Assembly (NCBI GenBank): GCA_018287875.1
Contig: JAGVVL010000025.1
Span: 1,240,001-1,304,000 of the forward strand
Direction of reading: 5' to 3'
From: Nigrospora sphaerica
Lineage: Eukaryota; Ascomycota; Sordariomycetes; Amphisphaeriales; Apiosporaceae
Length of the DNA: 64,000 nucleotides
Notes under the pieces: generated by a model
Told to the model about the DNA's origin: nothing
Databases searched by the model: none
What the model saw: only the letters and a program-made list of their open reading frames with translations
Part shown: positions 22,329 through 32,858 of the stretch, one piece after another
How the letters are laid out: each line of letters opens with the position of its first letter
How positions within the stretch are numbered: position 1 is the stretch's first letter
Translations under genes and position numbers: made by a program

Positions 22329-24221
22329 ATGACACAACCGGTTTTCTTTGATCCTGCAGGGGCCGGTCGGGGGCGCGGAGGCGGGCACCCCGGCGGTCCG
22401 CCGCCACCTCTGGCGCCGCCCCGCCCGCCTCCACCTCCGGATAAGGGCGGCATTCCGGTCGACATGCGCTGGAGCCGGCCGTTCGCCGAGGTCTCCGACC
22501 TCACCAAGGACCCTGTCTACATGTCCCGCGACGCACTGGAAGCGAAATGCACCGATTACTATGCCTTTCGGTTCCACAAGTTCGCCAACCACCATGGTTT
22601 GGAGGATGACGAGACCGTCTATGACAGCTGGGAGCGCGCCATGCGCACCCAAGTCCTTGACGTCTCCCAGAGGGACATGGCCAAGCAGGTCCGTCGTCTC
22701 GATAAGGAGGGCTGTGTCCAGGAGAAGAGGAAAACGTGGACGGTGGCTCTGCAGGTTCAGCTCGACAAGGCCCTCCATGAGCTCATCCGAAACGAGCATG
22801 ACCCGGCCAACTACCAGTGGGTGCTGGCTCAGTTGGACCACCAGCTCGTGCGCGTCCCCCGAGCTGTTGCCGTGAAACGAGTGACGATCCCCCTCGACAA
22901 GAAGACGAAATCGTGTAGAAGCTACAAGAAACCCTCGTCGCATAAAAAGCGCTATTGGGAGCGCATCTCTGTTACCGCCTACTTCAAGCGGATGCCGCGG
23001 CCCGAACGAGATATCAGCGCTCTCTACCAGAACAGGAAGAATGCCCAGGGGACGATATACCCTAGCGCCGCACCAACACATGTGCCAGCAGTGCTGCAAC
23101 CAGGCCCGCCGCAACCAGGCCCGCCGCAACCAGGCCCGCCGCAACCAGGCCCGCCTGTGAAACAGCCTGTTATTTCTAGTGGTCCTAGGGGTTCTGGTGG
23201 TTTTGGTGGTCCTGGCTTTCCTGCCAGTGCTGGCATACCCGGGGGTGGTCCACCACCAGGGGGCCTTGCAAGCAATGTGCCAAATGGGAAACCTCCCCCA
23301 AAAGCCCCAAGTAACAAGCCTCTGAACGAGAAGGCGAATCCAGGGATCAAGGTTCCTCGCTCCAAGCACTCGTCGAGTAGCAGCTCAAGCGGCTCTGCTT
23401 ATTCAGATGACAGTTCAGGGACTTCGAGCTCTTCCCGGACCTCGTGGGATGAATCTACTCTGTCCGCCTCATCTAAGCCTTCGAGGGGCCGCAGCCGGTC
23501 CCGCAACGGATACTGGCCACGGGAGAACAGCCGGTTTGAGGGCGTTGGGCCCTCGCGGCAGCACTACAAGCACGAGAAGCGCTACATTGCCGATAGTGCG
23601 CCTTTCCGTCCGCGCCATGAGCCATTTATCGACGCACCGCCGCCGGCCGTTCCTAGGCCCTTGGCCAGGGAGATGGCCAGGATCGGAGACATAAACTACC
23701 TGGCCGGACGTAGGGACGAGAGAGACCGATCTCGGGCCCTTGAGCAGTTGGAACGCGAGCCACGGCGGGGGCCACTGCCGCAGTCACGCGTGAGACACGT
23801 CCCAGGGCTCCAAGGCCGGGGGCCTCGCGGGCTGCTGCCCTACCCCGACGATGATCCTGTGGGCTTCGACCGTCTGTCCCTGAACGACTCCTCGGAGGGT
23901 GTCGAGATGCCTCGCCGCCGACCCGTCGGCCACCGGCGCACGGGCGGCTCCCCGCACCGCGGGGGCGAGCCTCGTCCGCGGTACCACTCGTTCTCGGAAG
24001 ACGGCGATCGGTTCGAGGTGCCCCCCGCCACGTCCCGGCACTACGCTGGCCACCACGCGCATGGGCGAGGCGATCATGGCCGCAATTACCATCGCCGCGT
24101 TGATATCCACCACACACACCGACGCTGGGGACGGTCAGGCGAGCATAGCCCGCGTCGCGACGAGCATCTTCGGCATTCGCACCAGGCTCCACTCGACTCG
24201 GGTTACCGATTTGGGCGGTGA
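22329..24221 (+). CDS. Hypothetical low-complexity protein with a conserved-looking helical core
   Basis: A single exon of 630 residues starts at MTQPVFFDPAG, the first ATG of the frame. The N terminus is Gly/Arg- then Pro-rich (poly-Pro near residues 26-39). A structured segment follows, about residues 50-240 (VYMSRDALEAKCTDYYAFRF onward), with many charged helices. Next come four QPGPP pentapeptide repeats (23097-23156), a Gly/Pro-rich linker, a Ser-rich acidic stretch, an SRGRSRSRN segment, and a long Arg/His-rich tail ending DSGYRFGR. I do not recognise a family. The Arg/Ser and Arg/His-rich disordered half would suit a nuclear or RNA-associated protein, but this is only inference. No introns are evident and no signal peptide is present. 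Confidence 0.75.
   Translation: MTQPVFFDPAGAGRGRGGGHPGGPPPPLAPPRPPPPPDKGGIPVDMRWSRPFAEVSDLTKDPVYMSRDALEAKCTDYYAFRFHKFANHHGLEDDETVYDSWERAMRTQVLDVSQRDMAKQVRRLDKEGCVQEKRKTWTVALQVQLDKALHELIRNEHDPANYQWVLAQLDHQLVRVPRAVAVKRVTIPLDKKTKSCRSYKKPSSHKKRYWERISVTAYFKRMPRPERDISALYQNRKNAQGTIYPSAAPTHVPAVLQPGPPQPGPPQPGPPQPGPPVKQPVISSGPRGSGGFGGPGFPASAGIPGGGPPPGGLASNVPNGKPPPKAPSNKPLNEKANPGIKVPRSKHSSSSSSSGSAYSDDSSGTSSSSRTSWDESTLSASSKPSRGRSRSRNGYWPRENSRFEGVGPSRQHYKHEKRYIADSAPFRPRHEPFIDAPPPAVPRPLAREMARIGDINYLAGRRDERDRSRALEQLEREPRRGPLPQSRVRHVPGLQGRGPRGLLPYPDDDPVGFDRLSLNDSSEGVEMPRRRPVGHRRTGGSPHRGGEPRPRYHSFSEDGDRFEVPPATSRHYAGHHAHGRGDHGRNYHRRVDIHHTHRRWGRSGEHSPRRDEHLRHSHQAPLDSGYRFGR
23097..23156 (+). repeat. Coding minisatellite, 4 x 15 bp (QPGPP)
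   Basis: Four back-to-back, virtually identical copies of a 15-bp unit (CAACCAGGCCCGCCG) encode QPGPP repeated four times inside the unknown protein at 22329-24221. Near-identity at the DNA level suggests recent expansion by slippage or unequal exchange. Confidence 0.9.
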
Positions 24222-26238
24222 TTTGCAAGGAATCTTCCAGCTGTGAGGAGCTTCATTCTGTCTTTGCGGGTTTCGTTCATACCGTGTGTTGTTTTCTACA
24301 CTGCTTAGCTTTTCTCTTTGTCTAGCGGCAGTTATGGGATTGTGGGAACAGGCAATTCACCAGTGTACCTCTTACTCCGCGTTAGTTTAGTATAATCGAA
24401 AATCCGTAGCGGCCTGTCTTAAATAGTATCCAAAGCCGCCGTTCTGCAAATGGGAAATTTAGCTGCGACTTGCCTCTATGGACTTCGAAGGCGAAAACCT
24501 TCTGAGTTGATGACCGTGTCTCTGCTATTATTCCACTGCCGTCATGTTTGCCGCCGCCTGCTGGTCCCTCAGCCGGTCTATTTATCTCGGTTGCCAACAT
24601 GAGAATGGAAACAGCCGTGGCAAGCTAGTAACGACCACTGGCACCGATGCGAGGTCTGCCTGTGACAGGATCCATCTGGCTCCAGAGCGTCGGCCGACTG
24701 AGACCCGCCATTTACTGGGGGAAAACGTTACCTCGATCGGTCAGTCAAGTGTGTCCTAGGGTATTATGTTTTTGATTGTGCGAATAGGTAAACTTGATTT
24801 TATACGTTCGTATTAGTAGTCATACTATCAGCAACGAACATTATCTGTAAAATAGCTTCCACATTCAACCATGGCCGTCGATATCGTTGGGACACTACCC
24901 TAGATCCGACGGCGATGGTGACAAGGGCGAGGCCTTCCAGATATCCTATCAAGGCACTCAAAAAAAAAGTAGTTAAAACAGAGGCTCTTGGCCCTCTTTT
25001 AGCTCTGCCTTGGATATCTGTACGTTGTCGTTGATAGAGGTATCAGTTAACGCCCCAATCTCTGCGAACCTGGCTCTTACATGATGACCCGCGCAGAGGC
25101 ACGGCCATTAAGCAAGTATAGCGGGAAGCCTGACGAGGTCGAAACTATCCGTCACGGTAATTGATGAACCCAGGAGGGGAAATGAGAGGGAACAGCACCC
25201 TTGGGTCTTGCCACGGCCTATTTCGAAGCATATACACCACCGCAATCGGCCGATATCCTTACCGGGAGCGACCCTACGAGCGTGTGTCCCTACACGCCAT
25301 CATACGCATTGCGCTATACCACTCAAAGCAGTCTTGCTATGCTTCCCATACGGGACCCGGAGCTGCCTCATCATCTGCCGCTAGGGATTTAGCCACCTAA
25401 AACGACTTACACCTGACGAGTGCCATGGCAAAGACCGAACAAGAAAATAGGTTCCATACGACCACACTGCCCGTTCAAAGCTAAGTAGCCAGGTGGTAAT
25501 AGACAGCTTGTATATCGAGGCCTCGAAGGCTCTGAAAGACCAGATCCCAGGTCCGCATTGGCGAGCAGGCACGGGCGAGTGCGTGGAGTTGCTGTGATGG
25601 GCTGATGGGACGGCTGACGGCTGGCTAACTTTACAGCCGAGGCGGCCACTTCGCGCGAGTGCTACTGAGCCAACCTCCCCGAGCTCCCCGAGGAACAACC
25701 CATGATTGGACCAAGCACCACAAGGCACTGCCGCCGGCGGCTCGTCGGAGCCAGGCGCGAGCGTGTTCCGGGGGAACGGTCGTATTGCGTCAGCCGGCGA
25801 CTGGCCAAGGAAGCATTCCGACCATGTTTTCTGGGGGGTATGCAGGTTGCCTCCGGTCCTTGCTAATCATTTTTGTTTCTAAAAATGGATTATGGTTGCA
25901 CAGTGAGGGTCGTATTTGGAGGCGTCCGTCCTGGTACACAGCCCGCGAATATGTGTATGGGAGGTGGGGGGGCGAAGGACTTGTTTACGAATAGTGCCCT
26001 GCCGGCCCACGCACCGCGCGCGCACCGGTGGTGTTTTTGTTTGGTGTTGGGGCTGGCGCTGGTGCGGATGATGGTGATAGATAGCGGCGGCAGCTGCAGG
26101 GGTCAGACATGTCGACTCTCTGGATGTCACGTCCCGACCAGCTGGGAGGGGGGGATCTACGTCGGCGCGATCCGTCGTCATGTCGTATGGGATATCAAGA
26201 GAGTGGGGGCGAAGCTGTCTCCTCGGTACTTTGCGAGC
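24222..26238. other. Intergenic, partly AT-rich
   Basis: No supported gene. Bases 24760-25060 are AT-rich compared with neighbours and hold a run of A at about 24960. An open frame near 25201-25392 (plus; TAYFEAYTPPQSADILTG...) reads like protein but has no start or partner exon. Confidence 0.5.
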
Positions 26239-26240
26239 TG

Positions 26241-26334
26241 GCGAGGGGGTGGACCAAAAAAGCGCCCTAGCTAGAGCATTCTTCCAGCACGGCTCCGGTA
26301 GAACTGCTGGGGCGCTTTTTTGTCCACTCCCTCG
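26241..26334 (+). mobile_element. Candidate MITE, copy 1 (terminal inverted repeats of about 30 bp)
   Basis: The left arm at 26241-26270 (starts GCGAGGGGGTGGACC, then A6, then GCGCCC) and the right arm at 26306-26334 are inverted copies differing at about two positions and one base of length. Between them lie about 35 bp. The direct flanks both read CTG, a possible 3-bp target duplication. The same sequence in reverse orientation recurs at 61458-61564. It has no coding capacity. The size and structure fit a non-autonomous DNA transposon, but no parent element is in this window. Confidence 0.55.
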
Positions 26335-26798
26335 CCTGGGAAGATTACGTAGTTTGCTTGGCATTTTGGAGTCGAGGGCTGGCGGGCTTGGAAATGCACG
26401 CCGCTTTTGCCGGCGAGAAGCAAAACGGGAGCAGTTCCATCATTGATCCAGTGTTGCTTCTCGCCAAGTCGTTCCTCTCCCACGCTCCATAGGTACAATA
26501 GATCTATGTCATGTGGGTTCAGGTATGCATTGGTGCCTGTTCTGTGGATAGTAAGGGCACACTGATGGGTGGGATGGAGGCAAGAGCTGTGGTAATTGGT
26601 GGGGCAGAACTTCAGAGGGGTTCTTTCTCGGCATTCAACCGGATTGATCCACCATCCATCCCACCATCAAATCCCACTTGCATTCTCCCGTGTACGCTCT
26701 GAGCATCAGCCCCGATACCCGACCGACAACACAGCCCGGGCGACAACTACACGCACATACCTACCCGGCTAGAACAGCGCCTGCTGTAGTCACACAGA

Positions 26799-27915
26799 AT
26801 GCCGGTGCGTTTTCTGACCCGCGCCGAACGCAAGCGCCCCCAGCGCCGCTCGAATCCCTGGGAAGATGTAGCCAGCCACTGACAGTACACAGCTCATCAT
26901 TGTGACGGGCTTCCCGACCTCGGGCAAGACCACGCGGGCGAAACAGCTCCATGCCTACCTCCAGGACCGCGTCCAGCAGCAGACCGCCGCTGGCGCCACC
27001 CCCAAGTACCGGCTACACCTGATCTCCGACCAAACCCTCTCCATATCGCGTTCTGTGTACGATCTCTCGACCCTGCCGGCGCATACCCGATCCGCCAATT
27101 CTTCGGAAAAGGATGCAAGGGCCACCATCTACGCCGCCGTTAAGCGCGTGCTTTCAGACCGGGATATCGTTATCCTAGACGGCCTCAACTACATCAAGGG
27201 CTGGCGCTACCAGCTCCATTGCGAATCCAAGGCGATGCGCACGCCAAGCTGCATCTTACAGATCGGGTGCTCCAAAGCCAAGTCGCAAGAGATCAACGAG
27301 GAGCGCTTGCGAAAACAGATAGAGTCAACCTCGGGCGCGCCGACTCCAGTGGCAGTCGGCTCGGCGGCCGATGAGGAGGAAGCGCCCTACGCGCCCGGCA
27401 ACTGGGAGAACTTGATCTTTCGTTACGAAGAGCCAAACCCCATGACGCGGTGGGACAGCCCACTTTTCCCTATTATATGGGAGGACGACGAGGCACAAAC
27501 CAAGCAGATATTCGACAGCTTGTGGGAAGCCGTGGCGGGCGACGGGCGCAAGCTCATCAAGCCGAACCAGGCGACAGTCCAGCGGGGCCGCGACGCGGGC
27601 GGAGACTACCTCTATGTCCTGGACAAGGAGACACAGGACATCGTAAAGCGGATCCTCGAGCAGCAGTCGGAGGAAGGCGGCGACGACATCCCGGTCCCAA
27701 GAGACCCTGCTGTTCAGGGGGGTGAGATGCTTGTTGTCGTACTGCCGGCCGGGAAGAAGGTCGGACTGCCCCAGCTACAGAGGATGCGCCGCGCCTACAT
27801 GGGGCTCAACAGAGGAGGCATTGGGCTGGAAGGTGTCGGCAACCTTTCGGGGCCCGCCAGTATACGGGATAGCTTCGTCAGATACCTGAACGATGCCTTC
27901 GAAAGCGAGGGCTGA
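26799..27915 (+). CDS. kti12: KTI12, Elongator-associated P-loop protein
   Basis: Two exons, 26799-26804 and 26893-27915, encode 342 residues. The first exon is only six nucleotides (ATG CCG), giving MP, which joins to LIIVTGFPTSGKTT. This restores the family N terminus MPLIIVTGFPTSGKT, whose Walker A is G8-T15. The intron has a GTGCGT donor, a CTGAC branch site and a CAG acceptor. Further family marks are DIVILDGLNYIKGWRYQLHC and FRYEEPNPMTRWDSPLF. KTI12 binds the Elongator complex and is needed for wobble-uridine modification of tRNAs (mcm5/ncm5). It is related to the tRNA kinase PSTK and hydrolyses ATP in a tRNA-dependent way. The C-terminal domain is complete. Without the micro-exon the frame would lack an ATG near the P-loop. 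Confidence 0.93.
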
Positions 27916-29276
27916 ACGACGATCGCGGCCTGCCTGCGGCATCCAACGCGGGCTGGCTAGAGTGAACATCGATACCCCCTTCGTTAGACATGCCATCACC
28001 ACCGACGTCCATCTCCAGGCAGGGTATTCGACCCATCTGCATCCTGCCGTGAGAAGTGGGGCACTCGGCACGCATACTCCCGCGGTGAAACTGTCTAGCA
28101 GGCGATCCCGCTATGACGACCATAGGATGCCGAGCAAGGGAATCGGGAGCCCCAGGGTCGTCGACCGTCAGCTCCTGCAGTGTTACTGCCTAGGACGCCA
28201 TCAGACGCCTCCTGGGTGCCTTGGGCAGGTCTTCGAGAGGGGACAGAAGCAACCGGTCATCTATAGATAGGTATTCGCCGACTTGATACGAGCGGGCGAG
28301 GTGCAATAGGGGCTCGGTGGAAATTGATCACCCTCGCCAGACCGGTCACCAAGTCGCCATGCGCGCTCCGCCGCAGGGGCGCGGTACCGTTGCCGCAACG
28401 GCGAAACAAGACTCGGGCCAAGCATTTTTGTCAGCGCGGCCGCACCTAACAGCACCGCCAGCCGCAGCGCGACCGTTCGCCGGAATCTTGGAGGCAAAAG
28501 AGATTAAGGCGGCGTTAGGCGGCTCCGCACGACCACTTTCCGAAGGATCTGGTCCCAACTCTAAGAGTTGCTCGACCGCCCTCCTGGATCAACGCCAAGC
28601 ATCTGCCCCTGGCCCCAACCCGCATGCTCAACTCAACCCGTCCTCGCCCGTCGTATGGCTCCATTCCCGCCTTCGCGTCATCCCAACTGGCGCCCGCCTC
28701 CGCGGGCAGCAGTCGAAAGCTACCAACAGCAGACAGCCACTCCCAATATTCGCAAGGTTCCCCGCCACCCATCATTCAGCCATGTGCACAGTTGCCCGGC
28801 TAGCCGGTGCCGGTCACGCTGCTGGGTACTCCGACCTGCGGCCGCCCCCCTTCTTTCCATGTCCTACAGGATCGACGCGAGGCTCGTATAGTCCGCGGTC
28901 CGCCTTCCCTGGTTTCTTTTCGTGATGATCCCGGTGGCGAAAACTACGGCAAGACTCCGTCCTAAGCAGCTCTTGGTCCAAACCATCAGATCCCAGGCTC
29001 GTTCCGTCTCGCCCTCGTGGCGTAGCGCCGACATCACGAACCAGTCCTTGGAAGCCATTCCCTCTGGAGTACGTCGAGGCGCGGCCCCTAGCTTTGGGTT
29101 CGGGCGTGGGTAATGCGATGGTGTCCTGTGCTTCTTATTATAGCTGAATGACAATGGCTTTGGTCGTGGGCCCTCGGGCTATATCATGTCTGGTCCCCCA
29201 TCCGTCATTCCTGGTGTCTATTAACCATTGCCATTGTGTCTTGGTCACCAGTTGACCCCATTGATTCGTTCCCATC
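27916..29276. other. Intergenic between KTI12 and tyrosinase
   Basis: No supported gene. It is expected to contain the KTI12 3' UTR and the tyrosinase promoter, a tandem arrangement on the plus strand. Confidence 0.6.
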
Positions 29277-31331
29277 ATGGTTCTTCTCTCGCTCTTGGCC
29301 CTCACTGGCCTCTTGGCCACCAATGTTGACGCTGCCTACGCAGTTACGAGCAACTCGGGCGGCGTCAACGCCCGGACTGGCAGCCGGCCCGACAGACTTG
29401 AGATCAACGGGTTCGCCAGCAATGGCGGCCCAGCATGGGATCTTTTCATCCTGTGCATGGCCGACATTCAGGCCAGGCCCCAAAGCCAGATAGACTCATG
29501 GTATCAGATTGCTGGTACGTTGACACCCACGACTATGTTTTACTCTCCCTTGACTACGAATATGTCGGCTTACCATGAGAGCAGGAATTCATGGCCGGCC
29601 CTACATAACGTGGGACAATAGCAAGTTAGCCCCAGGAGATCACGCCATGGGATTTTGCCCGCATTCGAGCGTCCTGTTCCCCACGTGGCACCGCCCCTAT
29701 CTCCTGCTGCTCGAAGTAAGCGCCGTCACCGTCTCGTCCCGCGGTTTTCACGGGCTAACGCGCTGCAGCAAAACATCTGGCAATGTGCGAAGAAACGTGC
29801 CACGGCCTACCCGGCGGCTACACGATCGCAGTATGTCAGCGCCGCCGCTTCTCTGCGGTTTCCCTACTGGGACTGGGCGGCCGAGGCCGCGCTCCCGCCC
29901 ATCGTCACCGAGACCCAAATCACCGTGACGGGTCCCAACGGTCGCGTCACCATGAAGAACCCGCTCTACCAGTACACTTTCGCGCCAGGGGGTCCCGGCG
30001 GGCCCCGCACGTCCGACTTTCCCGGTAAATCGGCCCCCCAGAAATTCGCGTCGACATGCCGGACACCCAACAGCAGTGGGGTCTCCAACCACAACGCCGT
30101 CAACCGGGCGCTCCAGAGTAACGCCGGCTATCTCCACGACACCACGTACCTGATTCTGACGCAGACGACCAACTACGCCGAGTTTTCCAACAACGGGTAT
30201 CCGGGTACCCAGGAGGGCTATGGGTCCATCGAGAATCCTCACGGAACTGTGCATAACGTGATCGGCGGCAACGGAGGCCACATGACGTACCTCGACTATT
30301 CCGGCTTCGACCCCATCTTCTTTTTGCACCACACCAATGTGGATAGGCTCATTGCCATCTGGCAGGCCATTCATTATGACTCGTGGCAGATTGACCAGGA
30401 AGACTATTCTGGGACGTACTCGATTGCTGCGGACACTGTCGAAACGAGCCAAACTCCGCTGTACCCCTTCTCCCGTACCGCGAACGGGCCCCTGTACACG
30501 TCCGACGATGTCCGCGATATCACCAAGCTGGGTTACACGTACCCCGAGATCCGGCCGTGGGGCAAGTCCGCGGCGCAGAACTCTGCCGACGTACGAGCGG
30601 CGATCCAGGCGCTGTACGATCCGAACAATGTCCTGAGCAAGCGCCAGACCCGTGGCGGCAAGCGCGGGCTGCCGACGCTCGGGGGCGTTGTGCCTCCGCT
30701 GGACCCGAGTAAAGGCATGGTGAATGGCAAGTACAAGCAGTGGGCCCTGAACATTGAGGTCAACAAGTTCGCGCGCGACAACTCTTACACGGTCTACTTC
30801 TTCATGGGGCCGCCCCAGGGCACGCCGGCCGACTGGCTGGGCGACGCCAACCTGGTGGCATCCTACCCGTGTCTGCGGCCGCAGAACGGCACCAACGTGC
30901 CCGCGGACCTCAAGATCTATGGCCGCATCCCGCTGACGCGCTCCATCCTCGAGGCCATCGACGACGGCACCATCAAGAATTTGCAGCCCGAACAGACGAC
31001 GCCCTACCTACAAAAACAACTGCAGTGGCGCCTGGCCGACGTCAATGGCCTCGAGATAAAGATAGAGGAGGTGCCCAGCCTCAAGATTGTCCTCACGGAC
31101 CAGGATGTTACACCCCCGCCGCCCAACGCCCGTGCCGGTGATCGGTACCCCAAGTTTGGCAAGGTCACGCTCCACCTCGAGAACGGCATCAAAGGCAAGC
31201 CCGGCAGCGTGAAGAAGGGCGACCCCCTTCTGGGCAAGATTGGAGGTCAGGAGACTGGTTCTAGCGGATCGAGCGGTTCCAGCGCTCCCCAGGGAGGCGG
31301 AGTCAGAGGTGGCGGCTACAGCCGCGCCTGA
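29277..31331 (+). CDS. Secreted tyrosinase (type-3 copper monooxygenase)
   Basis: Three exons (29277-29514, 29585-29715, 29769-31331) encode 643 residues. A signal peptide (MVLLSLLALTGLLATNVDA) is followed by the catalytic domain. The CuA site has His82 (IHGRPYITW), His106 (CPHSSVLF) and His115 (TWHRPY). Cys104 two residues before His106 would form the Cys-His thioether seen in Neurospora tyrosinase. The CuB site has His281 and His285 (HGTVHNVIGG) and the HH pair at 310-311 (FFLHHTNVDR). A Tyr motif (GYTYPEI, about residue 378) closes the core. Dibasic sites KR at 414-415 and 421-422 could allow Kex2-type removal of the C-terminal domain that keeps fungal tyrosinases latent. The product should hydroxylate monophenols and oxidise diphenols to quinones. 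The Gly/Ser-rich tail ends GGGYSRA. Confidence 0.95.
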
Positions 31332-32711
31332 GACCTCACCTTCTCTTTCTCTTCTCGTCTATGATTTCGGCGGTGCACTACCATATGGCTGGGTGGGTTC
31401 TCGCCCAAGTCGTTTACGCTCTTTGTTGAAGTTGTCTTCTGGAATACGGTACAGGTTGCAGGCGTCCTGTTGGTTATGAGGAGGTATGGTGTCCAGGGCG
31501 TCAATATAAAAAGGTAGGGCCCATGCACGAAGTGTTTCTAGGGCGTTTGGGGGCCTTGTTCATCTCGAGAGGTTGTGTTCTCTTGGTGTTGGGCAAGGGC
31601 AGGTTCGAAATTGGTGCGGCGCAGTTGCTATATTTGTCAGCTTCGCTGGAATTTAATGATCGCGCCTTCGGGACCGTGGGCTCTCACCTTGTGACTATTC
31701 ATGGGATGCCTGGGTACAGGTTGTCTCGGAGCAGGTTCATGGAAAAAGGTGCTCTACTCGAGTACGCACAGATGGACGATCGCACAAGCTCTTCAATACA
31801 AGAACTCGACCGGCGTTCCCTGATACAAGTTCCATTGGGTCGGTCAGATCATCCAGCAAGTCAAGTCGTCTGGGGATATTGACACAGGCTGGTCCGATAG
31901 CTCTTTGGCATCGTCTGATGCGTGGACTGGCCGTTCCGAAGGCGGTCTGGGCGAACGAACAGTTTTGGGGCCACGGAAGGACTCGAACTCGAAGCGAGGT
32001 GTGACCTCGGCCTTTCTAAAATGCACCGGTCTTGGCCCCGGATCTGCCGTGTCGCGAATCCCGCTCGGCGGACACGGGGGGAGCAGATGCGTTCCCACTC
32101 TGGCAGGGCTTGGTGGGAGGTTTACTTTCTAAATGCTATTGCCCCAAGAAATCCGCACAAGTGCATGAACGCCCTGGCTGGCTGACGGCGCTGCTACCAG
32201 GATCACCGGTCACCCATTGTGAGCGAGCGCCTAGACTTGCGAAGTCGACAGGTCGGAATCCCGTATCGAGCCGGCGCCTCAACCTTTCGCAAGCCGGTTT
32301 CACCCCGACAGAGGGAGCGGGGGAGCGGTCATTACGTCGCCACATTGGGTCGGATGAAGAAGATGAGAAGAGGAATAGAGGGTTACGGTGCGGGGACTGA
32401 TACGCGCACATATCTTACAGCCCGTCGTCACCTTCGGCAGAAACGAATTATGATGGATCGTTTCGTCCAGGGGGCGGATGGCAGATAACCCACCCGGCCG
32501 AAGACCAAAACAGCGCCCAATAGGCAACGAATTGCTTTTTTTGGTTTGTTTTTACTTTACTTTCAGGTATGCGCGCCCATATCGCTTACTTGCAGCACCC
32601 AGACGAGGCAGTTGCCATTCATGGCCAAGTGGGTGTACAAGCAAGCACGAGGACGCAATTGTACTGAAGGTGTGGGAAAGCCTGGATCGTTCGGGGACCC
32701 CACGCGACGGA

Positions 32712-32757
32712 CCAACAACAGCAACAAACAACAGCAACAAACAGCGACAACGACAAT
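32712..32757. repeat. CAA/CAG-rich simple repeat
   Basis: An imperfect run of CAACAACAG/CAACAAACA units followed by CGACAA. It is noncoding as far as can be seen. Confidence 0.7.
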
Positions 32758-32816
32758 GACCACCTCCACCACCAGCATGCACGGCTTCTGCCTCCATGCG
32801 GACAACGTCGCGAAAA

Positions 32817-32858
32817 CCGGGTCCATAGGCGTGGATACCGGGTCCATGGGCGTGGATG
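32817..32858. repeat. 21-bp direct repeat, two copies
   Basis: Two adjacent units of CCGGGTCCATRGGCGTGGAT differ at one or two bases. No gene is recognised over it. Confidence 0.7.

Noticed and set aside
25455..25510. Short resemblance to the start of fungal 5S rRNA (CATACGACCA, then CCCGTTC)
   Set aside because: Only a ten-base start and scattered pieces match; the internal control region, the length of about 120 nt and the paired ends are missing.
31600..32260. Strings such as GGTTCGAAATT and GGACTCGAACTC that recall tRNA T-loops
   Set aside because: No cloverleaf with A box, anticodon stem and paired acceptor ends could be built around them.
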